The notes: generated by a model from the sequence alone, not told the origin. Shown: positions 1-7,464, counted from the first letter of the stretch. The stretch is 7,799 bases of DNA from Aquisalimonas sp. (GCA_007127625.1 SKYZ01000006.1:1-7799); one strand, 5' to 3'. A program made the numbers and translations.

Positions 1-1
1 C

Positions 2-211
2 CGCGCGCTGGCCCCTGAGTTCCTGTTCTGCGACCAGACCCTGTTGCCGGTCGGCAGGGCCCCCCTGCCCGGGGGAGATTGGGCGTGGGCGGCGTTCGAG
101 GTCACCTCCCGCAGCGAGGCCCGGCAGCTATACGCCCGCGGTGTAACGTGGCTGGAGAGTATGGCGCCCGCGCGGCTTCGCCACTGCTCCTACCAACCTT
201 TTCGGAAGTAG
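2..211 (+). CDS. C-terminal part of a probable glycerophosphodiester phosphodiesterase (5' end outside window)
   Basis: An open frame enters from the left edge and ends at a TAG at 209-211, giving about 69 C-terminal residues. The segment FLFCDQTLLP, then GDWAWAAFEV, then ARGVTWLESMA resembles the last strand-helix units of the TIM-barrel glycerophosphodiester phosphodiesterases, which hydrolyse deacylated phospholipid diesters to glycerol-3-phosphate and an alcohol. In that family a W-x-W-x-x-(F/Y)-E-V strand and an ARG-x-x-x-(L/I)-E-(S/T)-M strand close the barrel. The catalytic Glu and His residues would lie in the missing N-terminal part, so activity cannot be judged. It runs towards the minus-strand IscR-like gene, with only 16 bases between the two stop codons. 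That the frame is coding is fairly likely from its protein-like composition. The family name rests on remembered motif resemblance and is less certain. Confidence 0.58.
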   Translation, partial: RALAPEFLFCDQTLLPVGRAPLPGGDWAWAAFEVTSRSEARQLYARGVTWLESMAPARLRHCSYQPFRK

Positions 212-227
212 GCGGGCAGGGCCGCAA

Positions 228-698
228 TCAGGAATGCAGTGTCAGGGGGTGGCGCCTGCGGGTTCCGGCATCCTGACGGACCGCCGCTTCCATCACACCC
301 GGCCGCGCGGCAAGGTCGGCCAGGGAGATCCCGGAAAGGAACCCCCTGATCTCGCAACTGATCCCGCACCACAGATCATGGGTCAGACAGCGATCCCCGA
401 CCCGGCTTTCGCGGCGCCCCCTGCAACGGGTCACATCCAGGCTGTCATCCACCGCTTCGATGATCGCGCCGACGCTGATCTCGGCGGCCGCGCGAGCAAG
501 CCGGTAGCCGCCCCCCGGTCCCCGCACCCCGCTGACCAGTCCCGCGCGCCGGAGGCGGGCAAACAGCTGCTCCAGATAGGACAGGGAAATTCCCTGGGAT
601 TGGGAAATCTCGGCAAGGGTCACCGGCACCTCCCCCTCATGGAGCACGAGGTCCATCATCGCGGTAACGGCGTATCGCCCCTTGGTGGAGAGTTTCAT
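228..698 (-). CDS. IscR-like Rrf2-family transcriptional regulator with altered Fe-S ligand set
   Basis: A 156-residue protein starting MKLSTKGRYAVTAM, the canonical IscR N-terminus. IscR is a dimeric winged-helix repressor/activator whose [2Fe-2S] occupancy reports iron-sulfur and oxidative status. Residues 1-80 form the winged helix, including the recognition segment SLSYLEQLFARLRR (39-52) and the wing RGPGGGYRL (59-67). The cluster loop has Cys92, Cys104 and His107 at the same numbers as in E. coli IscR, but residue 98 is Ser (codon AGC) instead of the third Cys. Cys111 and Cys115 (WCGISC) are additional. The C-terminal tail lacks the usual GRQH-like stretch. It is the last gene of a possible ppsR/yqiB-like/iscR-like transcript, 61 bases after the preceding stop. 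No iscS, iscU or iscA is visible nearby, so it may be a paralogue rather than the isc operon repressor. The Shine-Dalgarno sequence is weak (AGGG almost touching the ATG), but the N-terminal match fixes the start. The family call is secure; what it senses is not. Confidence 0.88.
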   Translation of the reverse strand: MKLSTKGRYAVTAMMDLVLHEGEVPVTLAEISQSQGISLSYLEQLFARLRRAGLVSGVRGPGGGYRLARAAAEISVGAIIEAVDDSLDVTRCRGRRESRVGDRCLTHDLWCGISCEIRGFLSGISLADLAARPGVMEAAVRQDAGTRRRHPLTLHS

Positions 699-759
699 GC
701 CCTGTCACCGTCCCGCACTTCCGCGGCCCGGACGCCGCGAATCTTCCGCCGTACGCCGT

Positions 760-1245
760 TCATCCCGTATCGACCAGGGGATTGACCGGCGCAGCGAACT
801 GGTGCCCCTCGGCAAGGCAGTAGCGTAACCATCGGTTGAGGAAACGGTTCATTTCCCAGCGCCAGTCCAGACTGCGTGGATCCGGGCGGCGCCCGTTCCA
901 CAGACGGAACCGTTCCACCGGGGTATCCGGCATCACCTCTGCCACCCGGGCGTCGTGATAGACGCGAAGCAACAGATCCGGTTCCACCGCGCCCTCGTCC
1001 CGATCGAAGTAATGGGTCATCGACAGGGTCGTGGTATACCGGCTCCGCTCGCGTACCTTCAGGTAGAGATCCACGGAACCGCGTACCCGGGAGACGTTGT
1101 CATCGGGGAGCCGCCAGGGTCGTGGGGCAAGCCTCCGCATCAGGATGTAGTTGCCCTCGTAGAGCTCCATCAGCGTCGCGAAGGAGCGGCACGGAATGCT
1201 CTCCAGCAATGGATGTGGGCGCAGTGTCAGCATGTCGTGGATCAT
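760..1245 (-). CDS. DUF1249 family protein, YqiB-like, function unknown
   Basis: A 161-residue protein matching the YqiB/DUF1249 family of small soluble proteobacterial proteins with no established biochemical role. Family landmarks in order are LMELYEGNYILMRRL (25-39), ERSRYTTTLSM (66-76), RVYHDARVAEV (94-104) and EMNRFLNRWLRYCL (131-144); the last two are the best-conserved blocks. It is about 20 residues longer than E. coli YqiB, with extra residues at both ends. The ATG at 1245 has an in-frame TGA a few codons upstream. A second Met at codon 5 is an alternative start, and neither has a good Shine-Dalgarno sequence. No signal peptide or membrane segment is visible. The gene lies 41 bases after ppsR and 61 bases before the IscR-like gene on the same strand, consistent with co-transcription. 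In E. coli yqiB sits with nudF (aspP) and cpdA, so this neighbourhood is different. Confidence 0.87.
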   Translation of the reverse strand: MIHDMLTLRPHPLLESIPCRSFATLMELYEGNYILMRRLAPRPWRLPDDNVSRVRGSVDLYLKVRERSRYTTTLSMTHYFDRDEGAVEPDLLLRVYHDARVAEVMPDTPVERFRLWNGRRPDPRSLDWRWEMNRFLNRWLRYCLAEGHQFAAPVNPLVDTG

Positions 1246-1286
1246 ATCACAGGCTCAGGGCAACCCATGCGGCAGGTACTGCAGAA

Positions 1287-2108
1287 TCAATGCACGCGTC
1301 GCTTCAGGCCCGATTCGTGGATGATCGTTGTGGCGATCTCCTCAATGGACACGGTGGTCGAGTTCAGATACGGAATCCGATTCTGCCGGAATAACCCCTC
1401 GCCGCGCATGACCTCCAGCTGGCACTGCTGGATGGAGGCGTACCGGCTGTTGGGGCGGCGCTCCTGGCGGATCGACTGCAGCCGCTCGGGAGCAATGCTC
1501 AGCCCGTAGAGCTTGCCGCGATACGGGTGCAGGACCTTGGGCAGCCCGGTCTCCAGGATGTCGTCCTCGGTGAGGGGGTAATTGGCGGCGAAGATCCCGT
1601 ACTGCAGTGCCAGGTAGAGAGATACCGGCGTCTTGCCCGTGCGTGAGACGCCGACAATGACGACGTCCGCCTTGTGGTACTGGCGCGTCGCTCCGCCGTC
1701 GTCATTGTTCAGGGCGAAGTTCATGGCATCGATGCGCACGTCGTAGAGTCGGTCGTCGCCCCGGCCGTGGGCCTGGCCAATGGTGTGGGTGGACGGCACG
1801 CCGAGTTCACGCTCCAGCGGCGCAACGAAGGTGTCGAAGAAGTCGAAGAACGTGGCGTGGCACTGCCGCAGGTGGTCGCGCACGTCCGACTTCACCACCG
1901 TGCTGAACACGATCGGGCGAAAGCCGGTTTCCGTGGCCACCTGATTGATCTGTTCCACGGCCTTCTGGGCCCGCTGCACATCATCCACGAAGGGAAGCGT
2001 CACCTGATCCAGCTCCACGTCAAACTGGGTCAGCAGGCTGTGACCCAGGGTTTCGGCGGTGATGCCGGTGCGGTCCGAGATGAAGAAAACGGTGCGTATC
2101 TCGCTCAT
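1287..2108 (-). CDS. ppsR: PEP synthetase regulatory protein (bifunctional kinase/pyrophosphorylase)
   Basis: A 273-residue protein of the DUF299/PPDK-regulatory family, close to the 277 residues of E. coli PpsR (YdiA). It starts MSEIRTVFFISDRTGITAETLG, typical of the family. The P-loop-like motif GVSRTGKT lies at 153-160, followed by the conserved PVSLYLA. The family performs ADP-dependent phosphorylation of a threonine beside the catalytic histidine of PEP synthase, which inactivates the enzyme, and phosphate-dependent removal of that phosphate, which restores it. The target enzyme is encoded divergently next door, the usual arrangement in Gammaproteobacteria. A GGAG at 2122-2125 (read on the minus strand) lies 13 bases before the ATG, somewhat far, so translation initiation may be modest. 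It is the first gene of a minus-strand run of three. No frameshift or missing motif is seen. A plant-type or PPDK-specific partner is unlikely given the adjacent ppsA. Confidence 0.95.
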   Translation of the reverse strand: MSEIRTVFFISDRTGITAETLGHSLLTQFDVELDQVTLPFVDDVQRAQKAVEQINQVATETGFRPIVFSTVVKSDVRDHLRQCHATFFDFFDTFVAPLERELGVPSTHTIGQAHGRGDDRLYDVRIDAMNFALNNDDGGATRQYHKADVVIVGVSRTGKTPVSLYLALQYGIFAANYPLTEDDILETGLPKVLHPYRGKLYGLSIAPERLQSIRQERRPNSRYASIQQCQLEVMRGEGLFRQNRIPYLNSTTVSIEEIATTIIHESGLKRRVH

Positions 2109-2329
2109 GGCGCCAGTGAGACTCCGTTAAGGAAGCGCGGAAAGCTGACCGGCGATGGTAGCAGCCCGCAGGCCAGGCGTCCCGCGGCCTTGAGGGAAAT
2201 CCAGAAAATTAAGGGGTTACGCTGACGGCCAGGTTTTCGTAGGATACGCCACGTTTTGCGATGCCGCGCCGGCGCCTCCGGGTGGAGGTGGATCGGGACC
2301 GGGCAGCGAGCAACAGGGGGATAACCATC
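2109..2329. promoter_or_regulatory. Divergent ppsR/ppsA intergenic region, presumed to hold both promoters
   Basis: About 220 bases separate the two divergent starts, so both promoters must lie here unless one is internal to a gene. The AT-richest patch is around 2195-2220. A candidate -10 for ppsA is TAGGAT (2240-2245), with TTACGC (2217-2222) 17 bases upstream; the -35 match is poor. A short hairpin CCTCC-GGGT-GGAGG (2275-2288) would lie in the ppsA leader if transcription starts near 2252. No convincing Cra (FruR)-type palindrome or IscR type 1 operator was seen by eye. Calling the region regulatory is safe from gene layout, but the specific elements are guesses. Confidence 0.4.
2315..2321 (+). 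promoter_or_regulatory. Ribosome binding site supporting a TTG start for ppsA
   Basis: AGGGGGA lies 8 bases before the TTG at 2330-2332, which is in frame with ppsA. The upstream in-frame ATG (2261) has only an AGGA (2241-2244) 16 bases away, too far for a good site. This decides in favour of the TTG start. Confidence 0.65.
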
Positions 2330-4711
2330 TTGCAGGACTACGTACTCTGGTTCGAATCACTCGGCATGAACGACGTCGACCGGGTGGGCGGCAAGAACGC
2401 CTCCCTCGGCGAGATGATCAGCAATCTGGCCGCAGCCGGGGTGCAGGTGCCCGGCGGTTTCGCCACCACCGCGGCGGCCTACTGGGATTTCCTGGACGAA
2501 AGCGGCCTGCGCCAGCGCATCGAGAAGGCCCTGGAAGGGCTGGACGTGGATGACGTGGATGCGCTGACGAAAACCGGCGCGGAAATCCGCCAGATGGTGA
2601 TCGACACCCCGTTCACCCAACGGCTGCACGACGAAATCGTCGGCGCCTATCAGAAGCTCGAGAACGAAACACCCGGCGAGGCCTCGTTTGCCATCCGCTC
2701 CTCTGCCACCGCGGAAGACCTGCCGGATGCGTCCTTCGCCGGCCAGCAGGAAACGTTCCTGAACGTGCGCGGGCTGGACAATGTCCTCCTCGCCGTCAAG
2801 CACGTGTTCGCCTCACTGTTCAACGACCGCGCCATCTCCTACCGCGTCCACCAGGGTTTCGATCACGGCCAGGTCGCGCTGTCCGCGGGTATTCAGCGCA
2901 TGGTGCGCTCCGATATCGGCGCCGCCGGCGTGATGTTCACGATGGATACCGAGTCCGGCTTCCGCGAGGTGGTGTTCATCACCTCCGGCTACGGCCTGGG
3001 GGAGACCGTGGTCCAGGGGTCGGTGAACCCGGACGAGTTCTACGTGCACAAGCCCACGCTGGAGGCCGGGCGCCCGGCGGTACTCCGCCGCACCCTGGGC
3101 AGCAAGGCGATCAAGATGGTCTACAGCGACGAACACGGTCACGGCAAGTCCGTGCGCACCGTTGAAGTGGACCAGGCCGACAGCCTCCGCTTCTCGCTCA
3201 GCGACGCCGAGGTGGAGGACCTGGCCCGGCAGGCGCTGATCATCGAGAAGCATTACGGTCGGCCCATGGACATCGAATGGGGCAAGGACGGCCAGGACGG
3301 CAAGCTATACATCCTCCAGGCCCGCCCGGAGACGGTGAAGAGCCGCGACAGCACCCAGACCCTGCAGCGCTACCACCTTCAGGGGCGCGGTGAGGTCGTG
3401 GTCACCGGCCGTGCCATCGGTCAGCGCATCGGCGCGGGCAAGGCCCGGGTGGTCAGCGGCCTGGAGGAGATGAACCGCATCGAGGCCGGCGACGTGCTGA
3501 TCACAGACATGACGGACCCGGACTGGGAACCGATCATGAAGCGCGCTTCGGCCATTGTCACCAACCGGGGTGGGCGCACCTGCCATGCCGCCATCATTGC
3601 GCGGGAGCTGGGCATTCCGGCCGTGGTCGGCTGCGGCAACGCCACGGAGCTGGTGAAGGATGGCGCCGAGGTCACCGTCTCCTGCGCGGAAGGTGACACT
3701 GGCTACATCTACGGCGGCAAGCAGGACTTCGAGGTTCGCGAGATCAGCCTGGAGAACATGCCGGAGCTGCCCTTCAAGCTGATGATGAACGTCGGCAACC
3801 CGGACCGTGCCTTCGACTTTGCCAACCTGCCAAACGCCGGCGTGGGCCTGGCGCGGCTGGAGTTCATCATCAACCGGATGATCGGCATCCACCCCAAGGC
3901 GCTGTTGAACTTCGATGCCCAGCCGGAGGAGCTGCAGACCATCATCCGCACCCAGACCGCGGGTTACGACGATCCGGTGCAGTTCTACATCGACCGGCTG
4001 GCCGAGGGCATCTCCACGCTGGCGGCGGCGTTCTATCCCAAACCGGTGATCGTGCGCATGTCGGACTTCAAGTCCAACGAGTACGCCAACCTCATCGGCG
4101 GCGCCGAGTACGAGCCGGACGAAGAGAACCCGATGCTGGGCTTCCGCGGCGCGGCGCGGTATATCTCGGACAACTTCCGTGACTGCTTCGAGCTGGAAGT
4201 GAAGGCCCTGAAAAAGGTCCGCAACGAGATGGGCCTGACCAACGCCTGGGTGATGATCCCGTTCGTGCGCACACCGTCTGAAGCAGAAGCAGTGGTCAAG
4301 CTCCTGGCCGAGAACGGCCTGGAGCGCGGCCGCGACGACCTGAAGCTGATCATGATGTGCGAGCTGCCGTCCAATGCCCTGCTGGCGGACCAGTTCCTGG
4401 AGCATTTCGACGGCTTCTCCATCGGCTCCAACGACCTCACCCAGCTCACCCTGGGGCTGGACCGCGACTCCGGGCTCATTGCCCATCTGTTCGACGAACG
4501 CGATGACGCCGTGAAGTCCCTGCTGCACATGGCCATCCAGGCGTGCCGGCGCCAGGGCAAGTACGTGGGCATCTGCGGCCAGGGACCGTCGGATCACCCG
4601 GAACTTGCGCGCTGGCTCATGGACGAAGGCATAGAGAGCGTCTCCCTGAACCCCGACACGGTGGTGGAGACCTGGCTCTACCTGGCCGGCCAGGAGGTCG
4701 GCAAGGACTGA
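2330..4711 (+). CDS. ppsA: Phosphoenolpyruvate synthase (pyruvate, water dikinase)
   Basis: Converts pyruvate, ATP and water to PEP, AMP and phosphate, the entry step of gluconeogenesis from pyruvate in the cytosol. Taken from the TTG at 2330 the protein is 793 residues, against 792 in E. coli, and begins with the family N-terminus [27 protein letters not shown]. The ATP-grasp nucleotide-binding domain covers about 5-345, with [20 protein letters not shown] from Arg123. The swivelling phosphohistidine domain covers about 370-460, with [21 protein letters not shown]. His419 is the phosphorylated catalytic residue and Thr417 is the site PpsR would modify. The C-terminal TIM barrel carries the pyruvate/PEP site, including [18 protein letters not shown] and [11 protein letters not shown] with the acid/base Cys749. 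An upstream ATG at 2261 would add 23 Arg-rich residues not found in typical family members. All catalytic residues seen are intact. A GC-rich hairpin follows the stop closely. Confidence 0.96.
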   Translation: MQDYVLWFESLGMNDVDRVGGKNASLGEMISNLAAAGVQVPGGFATTAAAYWDFLDESGLRQRIEKALEGLDVDDVDALTKTGAEIRQMVIDTPFTQRLHDEIVGAYQKLENETPGEASFAIRSSATAEDLPDASFAGQQETFLNVRGLDNVLLAVKHVFASLFNDRAISYRVHQGFDHGQVALSAGIQRMVRSDIGAAGVMFTMDTESGFREVVFITSGYGLGETVVQGSVNPDEFYVHKPTLEAGRPAVLRRTLGSKAIKMVYSDEHGHGKSVRTVEVDQADSLRFSLSDAEVEDLARQALIIEKHYGRPMDIEWGKDGQDGKLYILQARPETVKSRDSTQTLQRYHLQGRGEVVVTGRAIGQRIGAGKARVVSGLEEMNRIEAGDVLITDMTDPDWEPIMKRASAIVTNRGGRTCHAAIIARELGIPAVVGCGNATELVKDGAEVTVSCAEGDTGYIYGGKQDFEVREISLENMPELPFKLMMNVGNPDRAFDFANLPNAGVGLARLEFIINRMIGIHPKALLNFDAQPEELQTIIRTQTAGYDDPVQFYIDRLAEGISTLAAAFYPKPVIVRMSDFKSNEYANLIGGAEYEPDEENPMLGFRGAARYISDNFRDCFELEVKALKKVRNEMGLTNAWVMIPFVRTPSEAEAVVKLLAENGLERGRDDLKLIMMCELPSNALLADQFLEHFDGFSIGSNDLTQLTLGLDRDSGLIAHLFDERDDAVKSLLHMAIQACRRQGKYVGICGQGPSDHPELARWLMDEGIESVSLNPDTVVETWLYLAGQEVGKD

Positions 4712-4718
4712 ATCGGGC

Positions 4719-4742
4719 AGCGGCCCGCAGGGACGGGCCGCT
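4719..4742 (+). terminator. Probable terminator hairpin downstream of ppsA
   Basis: A perfect 9-bp inverted repeat (AGCGGCCCG / CGGGCCGCT) encloses a 6-base loop (CAGGGA). It begins 8 bases after the ppsA stop codon and is followed by a pyrimidine-rich TTCGCTTCT. The T-tract is interrupted, so termination may be partial or Rho-assisted. It separates ppsA from the glc genes, which suggests glcD has its own promoter in 4743-4842, although some read-through is possible. Confidence 0.6.
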
Positions 4743-4830
4743 TCGCTTCTGCTAATCTGAGCCGTGGATTTTCAGCGCTGCGGTGGTGAGAGGCGCGCGC
4801 CGCAGAGCTGTACTCGGTTTGCCAACGCCC

Positions 4831-4837
4831 GGAGGAG
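4831..4837 (+). promoter_or_regulatory. Strong Shine-Dalgarno for glcD
   Basis: GGAGGAG lies 5 bases before the ATG at 4843, the best ribosome site in the window. It sets the glcD start there, rather than at an in-frame ATG at 4783 that has no such site and would add 20 residues unlike the family N-terminus. Confidence 0.75.
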
Positions 4838-4842
4838 CAGCC

Positions 4843-6336
4843 ATGGCCTCGGTCTACCGGACGGAAGACTGCCAGTTCACAGTGGACAGGGAGGCCCTGA
4901 TACAGCGCCTGGGAGAGGCACTCCAGAAGGACAGCCTGCTGGTCGAAGACGAGGCCATGCGCCCCTACGAGTGCGACGGCCTCTCCGGCTACCGGCAGAT
5001 GCCCCAGGTGGTGTGCATCCCGGACACCATCGAGCAGGTCCGTCACGTGCTGCGGGTCTGCTCGGACATGGGCGTGCCAGTGGTCGCCCGCGGGGCCGGC
5101 ACCAGCCTTTCCGCCGGCGCCCTGCCCCATCCCCAGGGCGTGCTGCTGAGCCTGGCGAAGTTCAACCAGATCCTCGCGATCGACGCCGATCGGCGCATGG
5201 CGCGGCTGCAGCCCGGCGTGCGCAATCTCGCCATCTCCGAGGCCGCGGCACCCTACGGCCTCTATTACGCGCCGGACCCCTCATCCCAGATCGCCTGCTC
5301 CATTGGCGGCAACGTGGCGGAGAACGCCGGCGGCGTGCACTGCCTGAAGTACGGTCTCACCGTGCATAACATCCTGGAGGTCACCATGGTGACCATGGAC
5401 GGCGAACTGGTTACCCTCGGTTCCGAGGCGCTGGACTCCGCCGGCTACGACCTCATGGCCGCTGTGACCGGCTCCGAGGGCATGCTTGGCGTCCTGGTCG
5501 AGATCAAGGTCAAGCTGCTGCCCCAGCCGCCCATGAAGGACGTGCTGCTGGCGTCGTTCAACGATGTGGAAACGGCCGGTAACGCGGTCGCCGGCATCAT
5601 CGCCGCGGGCATTCTGCCCGGCGGGCTGGAAATGATGGACGGCCCGGCCATCCAGGCGGCGGAGGATTTCGTCCACGCCGGCTACCCCACGGACGTGGCG
5701 GCAATCCTCATCTGCGAGCTCGACGGTAACGCCGACGACGTCCAGGCCCAGCGCGAGCGCGTGTGCGCCCTTCTGGAGGAAGCCAGCGCCGCGGAGATCC
5801 GGGTCGCCAAGGACGACGACGAACGTGCCCGCTTCTGGGCCGGCCGCAAGGCCGCCTTCCCGGCCGTGGGCCGGATTTCGCCGGACTACTACTGCATCGA
5901 CGGCACGATTCCGCGGAAGCATCTCGCCCATGTGCTGAACCGCATGCAGGAGCTGAGCGAAGAGTACGGCCAGCGGGTCGTGAACGTCTTCCACGCCGGC
6001 GATGGCAACCTGCACCCGCTGGTGCTCTACGACGGCAACGTGCCCGGGGAGTTCGAGCGCACCGAGGAACTCGGTGGCCGCATTCTCGAGCTGTGCGTGG
6101 AAGTGGGCGGCACCGTGACCGGTGAGCACGGCGTGGGCATGGAGAAGATCAACCAGATGTGCGTGCAGTTCAACACGCCGGCGCTTAACCAGTTCCGGGC
6201 ACTCAAACACTCCTTCGACCCGCAGGGGCTCCTGAACCCGGGCAAGGCGATCCCGACACTGAACCGCTGCGCCGAATTCGGCGCAATGCACGTCCACCAC
6301 GGGGAACTACCACACCCCGACATCCCCCGTTACTGA
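4843..6336 (+). CDS. glcD: Glycolate oxidase, FAD-binding catalytic subunit GlcD
   Basis: A 497-residue protein (E. coli GlcD has 499) of the FAD-linked oxidase family. It is the subunit that oxidises glycolate (and often D-lactate) to the 2-oxo acid as part of the GlcDEF complex, passing electrons to the respiratory chain at the inner membrane. The PCMH-type FAD-binding domain has RGAGTSLSAGALP from Arg83 and IACSIGGNVAENAGGVHCLK, followed by GSEGMLGVL. The C-terminal FAD-oxidase domain has FWAGRKAAFPAVGRISPDYY, HAGDGNLHP (384-392) and GEHGVG (427-432), with metal/substrate histidines in the last two motifs. The C-terminal end RCAEFGAMHVHHGELPHPD is characteristic of GlcD and separates it from lone D-lactate dehydrogenases of the same superfamily. 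It is the first gene of the operon, 21 bases before glcE, behind a strong Shine-Dalgarno and downstream of the ppsA hairpin. No regulator such as glcC lies in the window. Confidence 0.96.
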   Translation: MASVYRTEDCQFTVDREALIQRLGEALQKDSLLVEDEAMRPYECDGLSGYRQMPQVVCIPDTIEQVRHVLRVCSDMGVPVVARGAGTSLSAGALPHPQGVLLSLAKFNQILAIDADRRMARLQPGVRNLAISEAAAPYGLYYAPDPSSQIACSIGGNVAENAGGVHCLKYGLTVHNILEVTMVTMDGELVTLGSEALDSAGYDLMAAVTGSEGMLGVLVEIKVKLLPQPPMKDVLLASFNDVETAGNAVAGIIAAGILPGGLEMMDGPAIQAAEDFVHAGYPTDVAAILICELDGNADDVQAQRERVCALLEEASAAEIRVAKDDDERARFWAGRKAAFPAVGRISPDYYCIDGTIPRKHLAHVLNRMQELSEEYGQRVVNVFHAGDGNLHPLVLYDGNVPGEFERTEELGGRILELCVEVGGTVTGEHGVGMEKINQMCVQFNTPALNQFRALKHSFDPQGLLNPGKAIPTLNRCAEFGAMHVHHGELPHPDIPRY

Positions 6337-6357
6337 CCACTTCGGATCCGGAGCCCA

Positions 6358-7425
6358 ATGAGCGATCAAGACCAAGCCGAGCAACTGGCGCAGCAGGTCG
6401 CCGAGGCCGCCGAGGCAGGCACCGCCGTGTGCATTCGCGGCGCCGGCACCCGGGGCTTTCTTGGCCGTCCCGTTGACGGGCAGACTCTCGATGTCAGCGG
6501 ACACCGCGGCATCGTCAATTACGAGCCCACCGAGCTGGTGATGACCGCCCGAGCCGGCACGCCGCTGGACGAGCTCGAGGCCGCGCTCACCGAGCAGGGC
6601 CAGATGATGCCCTTCGAGCCGCCGCGCTTTGGCCCCGGTGCCACTCTGGGCGGGGCGATTGCCACCGGCCTGTCCGGTCCCCGCCGCCCCTGGGCCGGCG
6701 CCGCCCGCGACCTGGTGCTGGGCACGCGGCTGATCAACGGCCGCGGCGAACACATCCGTTTCGGCGGCGAGGTGATGAAAAACGTCGCCGGCTACGACGT
6801 CTCCCGGGTGGTCACCGGCAGCCACGGCACCCTCGGCGTGCTCACGGAAGTCTCCATGAAGGTTCTGCCGCTGCCGGAGGCCGAAGAAGCGATCCGGCTC
6901 GACCAGGACGAATCCCGGGGGTTTGCCACCGTGGAAGACGCCTATCGGGCAGGCGTTCCCGTCAGCGGGGCAGCCCACGATGGCGAGCAGCTGTACCTGC
7001 GCCTGTCCGGCACAAAGCTCGCCGTGGACGCGGGCCTCGAGCGCCTCGGCGGTGAACGGGACGACGACCCCCGCGCCTTCTGGAACGCTCTCCGGGACCA
7101 TACGCTGCCCTTTTTCACCTACGACGGCCCTCCCCTGTGGCGGCTGTCCCTGCCGCTGCTCGCCGGCACTCCGGAACTCCCCGGCCCACGCCTGGCGGAC
7201 TGGGCGGGACAGCAGCAGTGGCTGCGCACCGACGCCGATCCCGAGACCGTCTTTGCCGAGGCGAAACGCCTGGGGGGCCACGCCACGCTGTTCCGCGGCG
7301 ACAACGGAGGCGGCGATGTCTTCCAGCCCCTGGATCCGGCGGTGCGGCGGCTGCACGAGCGGCTCAAGCAGGCCTTCGACCCCGCCGGCATTCTCAACCC
7401 GGGGCGGCTGTACGCCGGTCTCTGA
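6358..7425 (+). CDS. glcE: Glycolate oxidase, FAD-binding subunit GlcE
   Basis: A 355-residue protein, close to the 350 of E. coli GlcE. It is the second flavin-type subunit of glycolate oxidase, required for activity of the complex but shorter than GlcD and without the HAGDGNLHP-type catalytic histidine motif. The FAD-binding region includes IRGAGTRGFLGRPV (26-39), GHRGIVNYEPTELVMTARAG (48-67), FGPGATLGGAIATGLSGPRR (91-110), WAGAARDLVLGTRLI (112-126), and GGEVMKNVAGYDVSR plus GSHGTLGVLTEVSMKVLP (up to 171). The C-terminus carries LKQAFDPAGILNPGRLYAGL, the family end. The ATG at 6358 has GGAG (6350-6353) 4 bases upstream. It starts 21 bases after the glcD stop and ends 39 bases before glcF, so the three are surely one transcript. 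The matches to GlcE-specific blocks make confusion with other FAD oxidases unlikely. Confidence 0.95.
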   Translation: MSDQDQAEQLAQQVAEAAEAGTAVCIRGAGTRGFLGRPVDGQTLDVSGHRGIVNYEPTELVMTARAGTPLDELEAALTEQGQMMPFEPPRFGPGATLGGAIATGLSGPRRPWAGAARDLVLGTRLINGRGEHIRFGGEVMKNVAGYDVSRVVTGSHGTLGVLTEVSMKVLPLPEAEEAIRLDQDESRGFATVEDAYRAGVPVSGAAHDGEQLYLRLSGTKLAVDAGLERLGGERDDDPRAFWNALRDHTLPFFTYDGPPLWRLSLPLLAGTPELPGPRLADWAGQQQWLRTDADPETVFAEAKRLGGHATLFRGDNGGGDVFQPLDPAVRRLHERLKQAFDPAGILNPGRLYAGL

Positions 7426-7464
7426 CTCCCACGAGCACCGACAGCGAGCGATCCGGACTTCCCT

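Noticed and set aside
722..739. Inverted repeat CGCGGC-6-GCCGCG between the DUF1249 and IscR-like genes, considered as operator or terminator
   Set aside because: A 6-bp all-GC repeat is expected by chance at this base composition. It has no T-run in the transcription direction and no likeness to a known IscR type 1 or type 2 site.
234..785. A 183-codon plus-strand frame over the IscR-like gene
   Set aside because: The minus-strand protein has unmistakable IscR motifs. The plus frame has low-complexity Pro/Arg-rich content and crosses into the next gene.
3305..4597. A 430-codon open frame on the minus strand opposite ppsA
   Set aside because: The composition (many His, Gln, Val, Ala) is typical of the antisense of GC-rich coding sequence, and ppsA matches its family over its whole length.
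4751..4758. GCTAAT/TAATCT just after the ppsA hairpin as a -10 element for glcD
   Set aside because: No acceptable -35 at 16-18 bases, since that position falls inside the hairpin. A glcD promoter in 4743-4842 is likely from layout but cannot be placed.
4773..4780. Perfect palindrome CAGCGCTG in the glcD leader, considered as a regulator site
   Set aside because: Eight bases only, not repeated nearby and not matching an operator I can name.
5281..6300. A 339-codon open frame on the minus strand opposite glcD
   Set aside because: Same reason: it is the shadow of glcD, with no recognisable domain.
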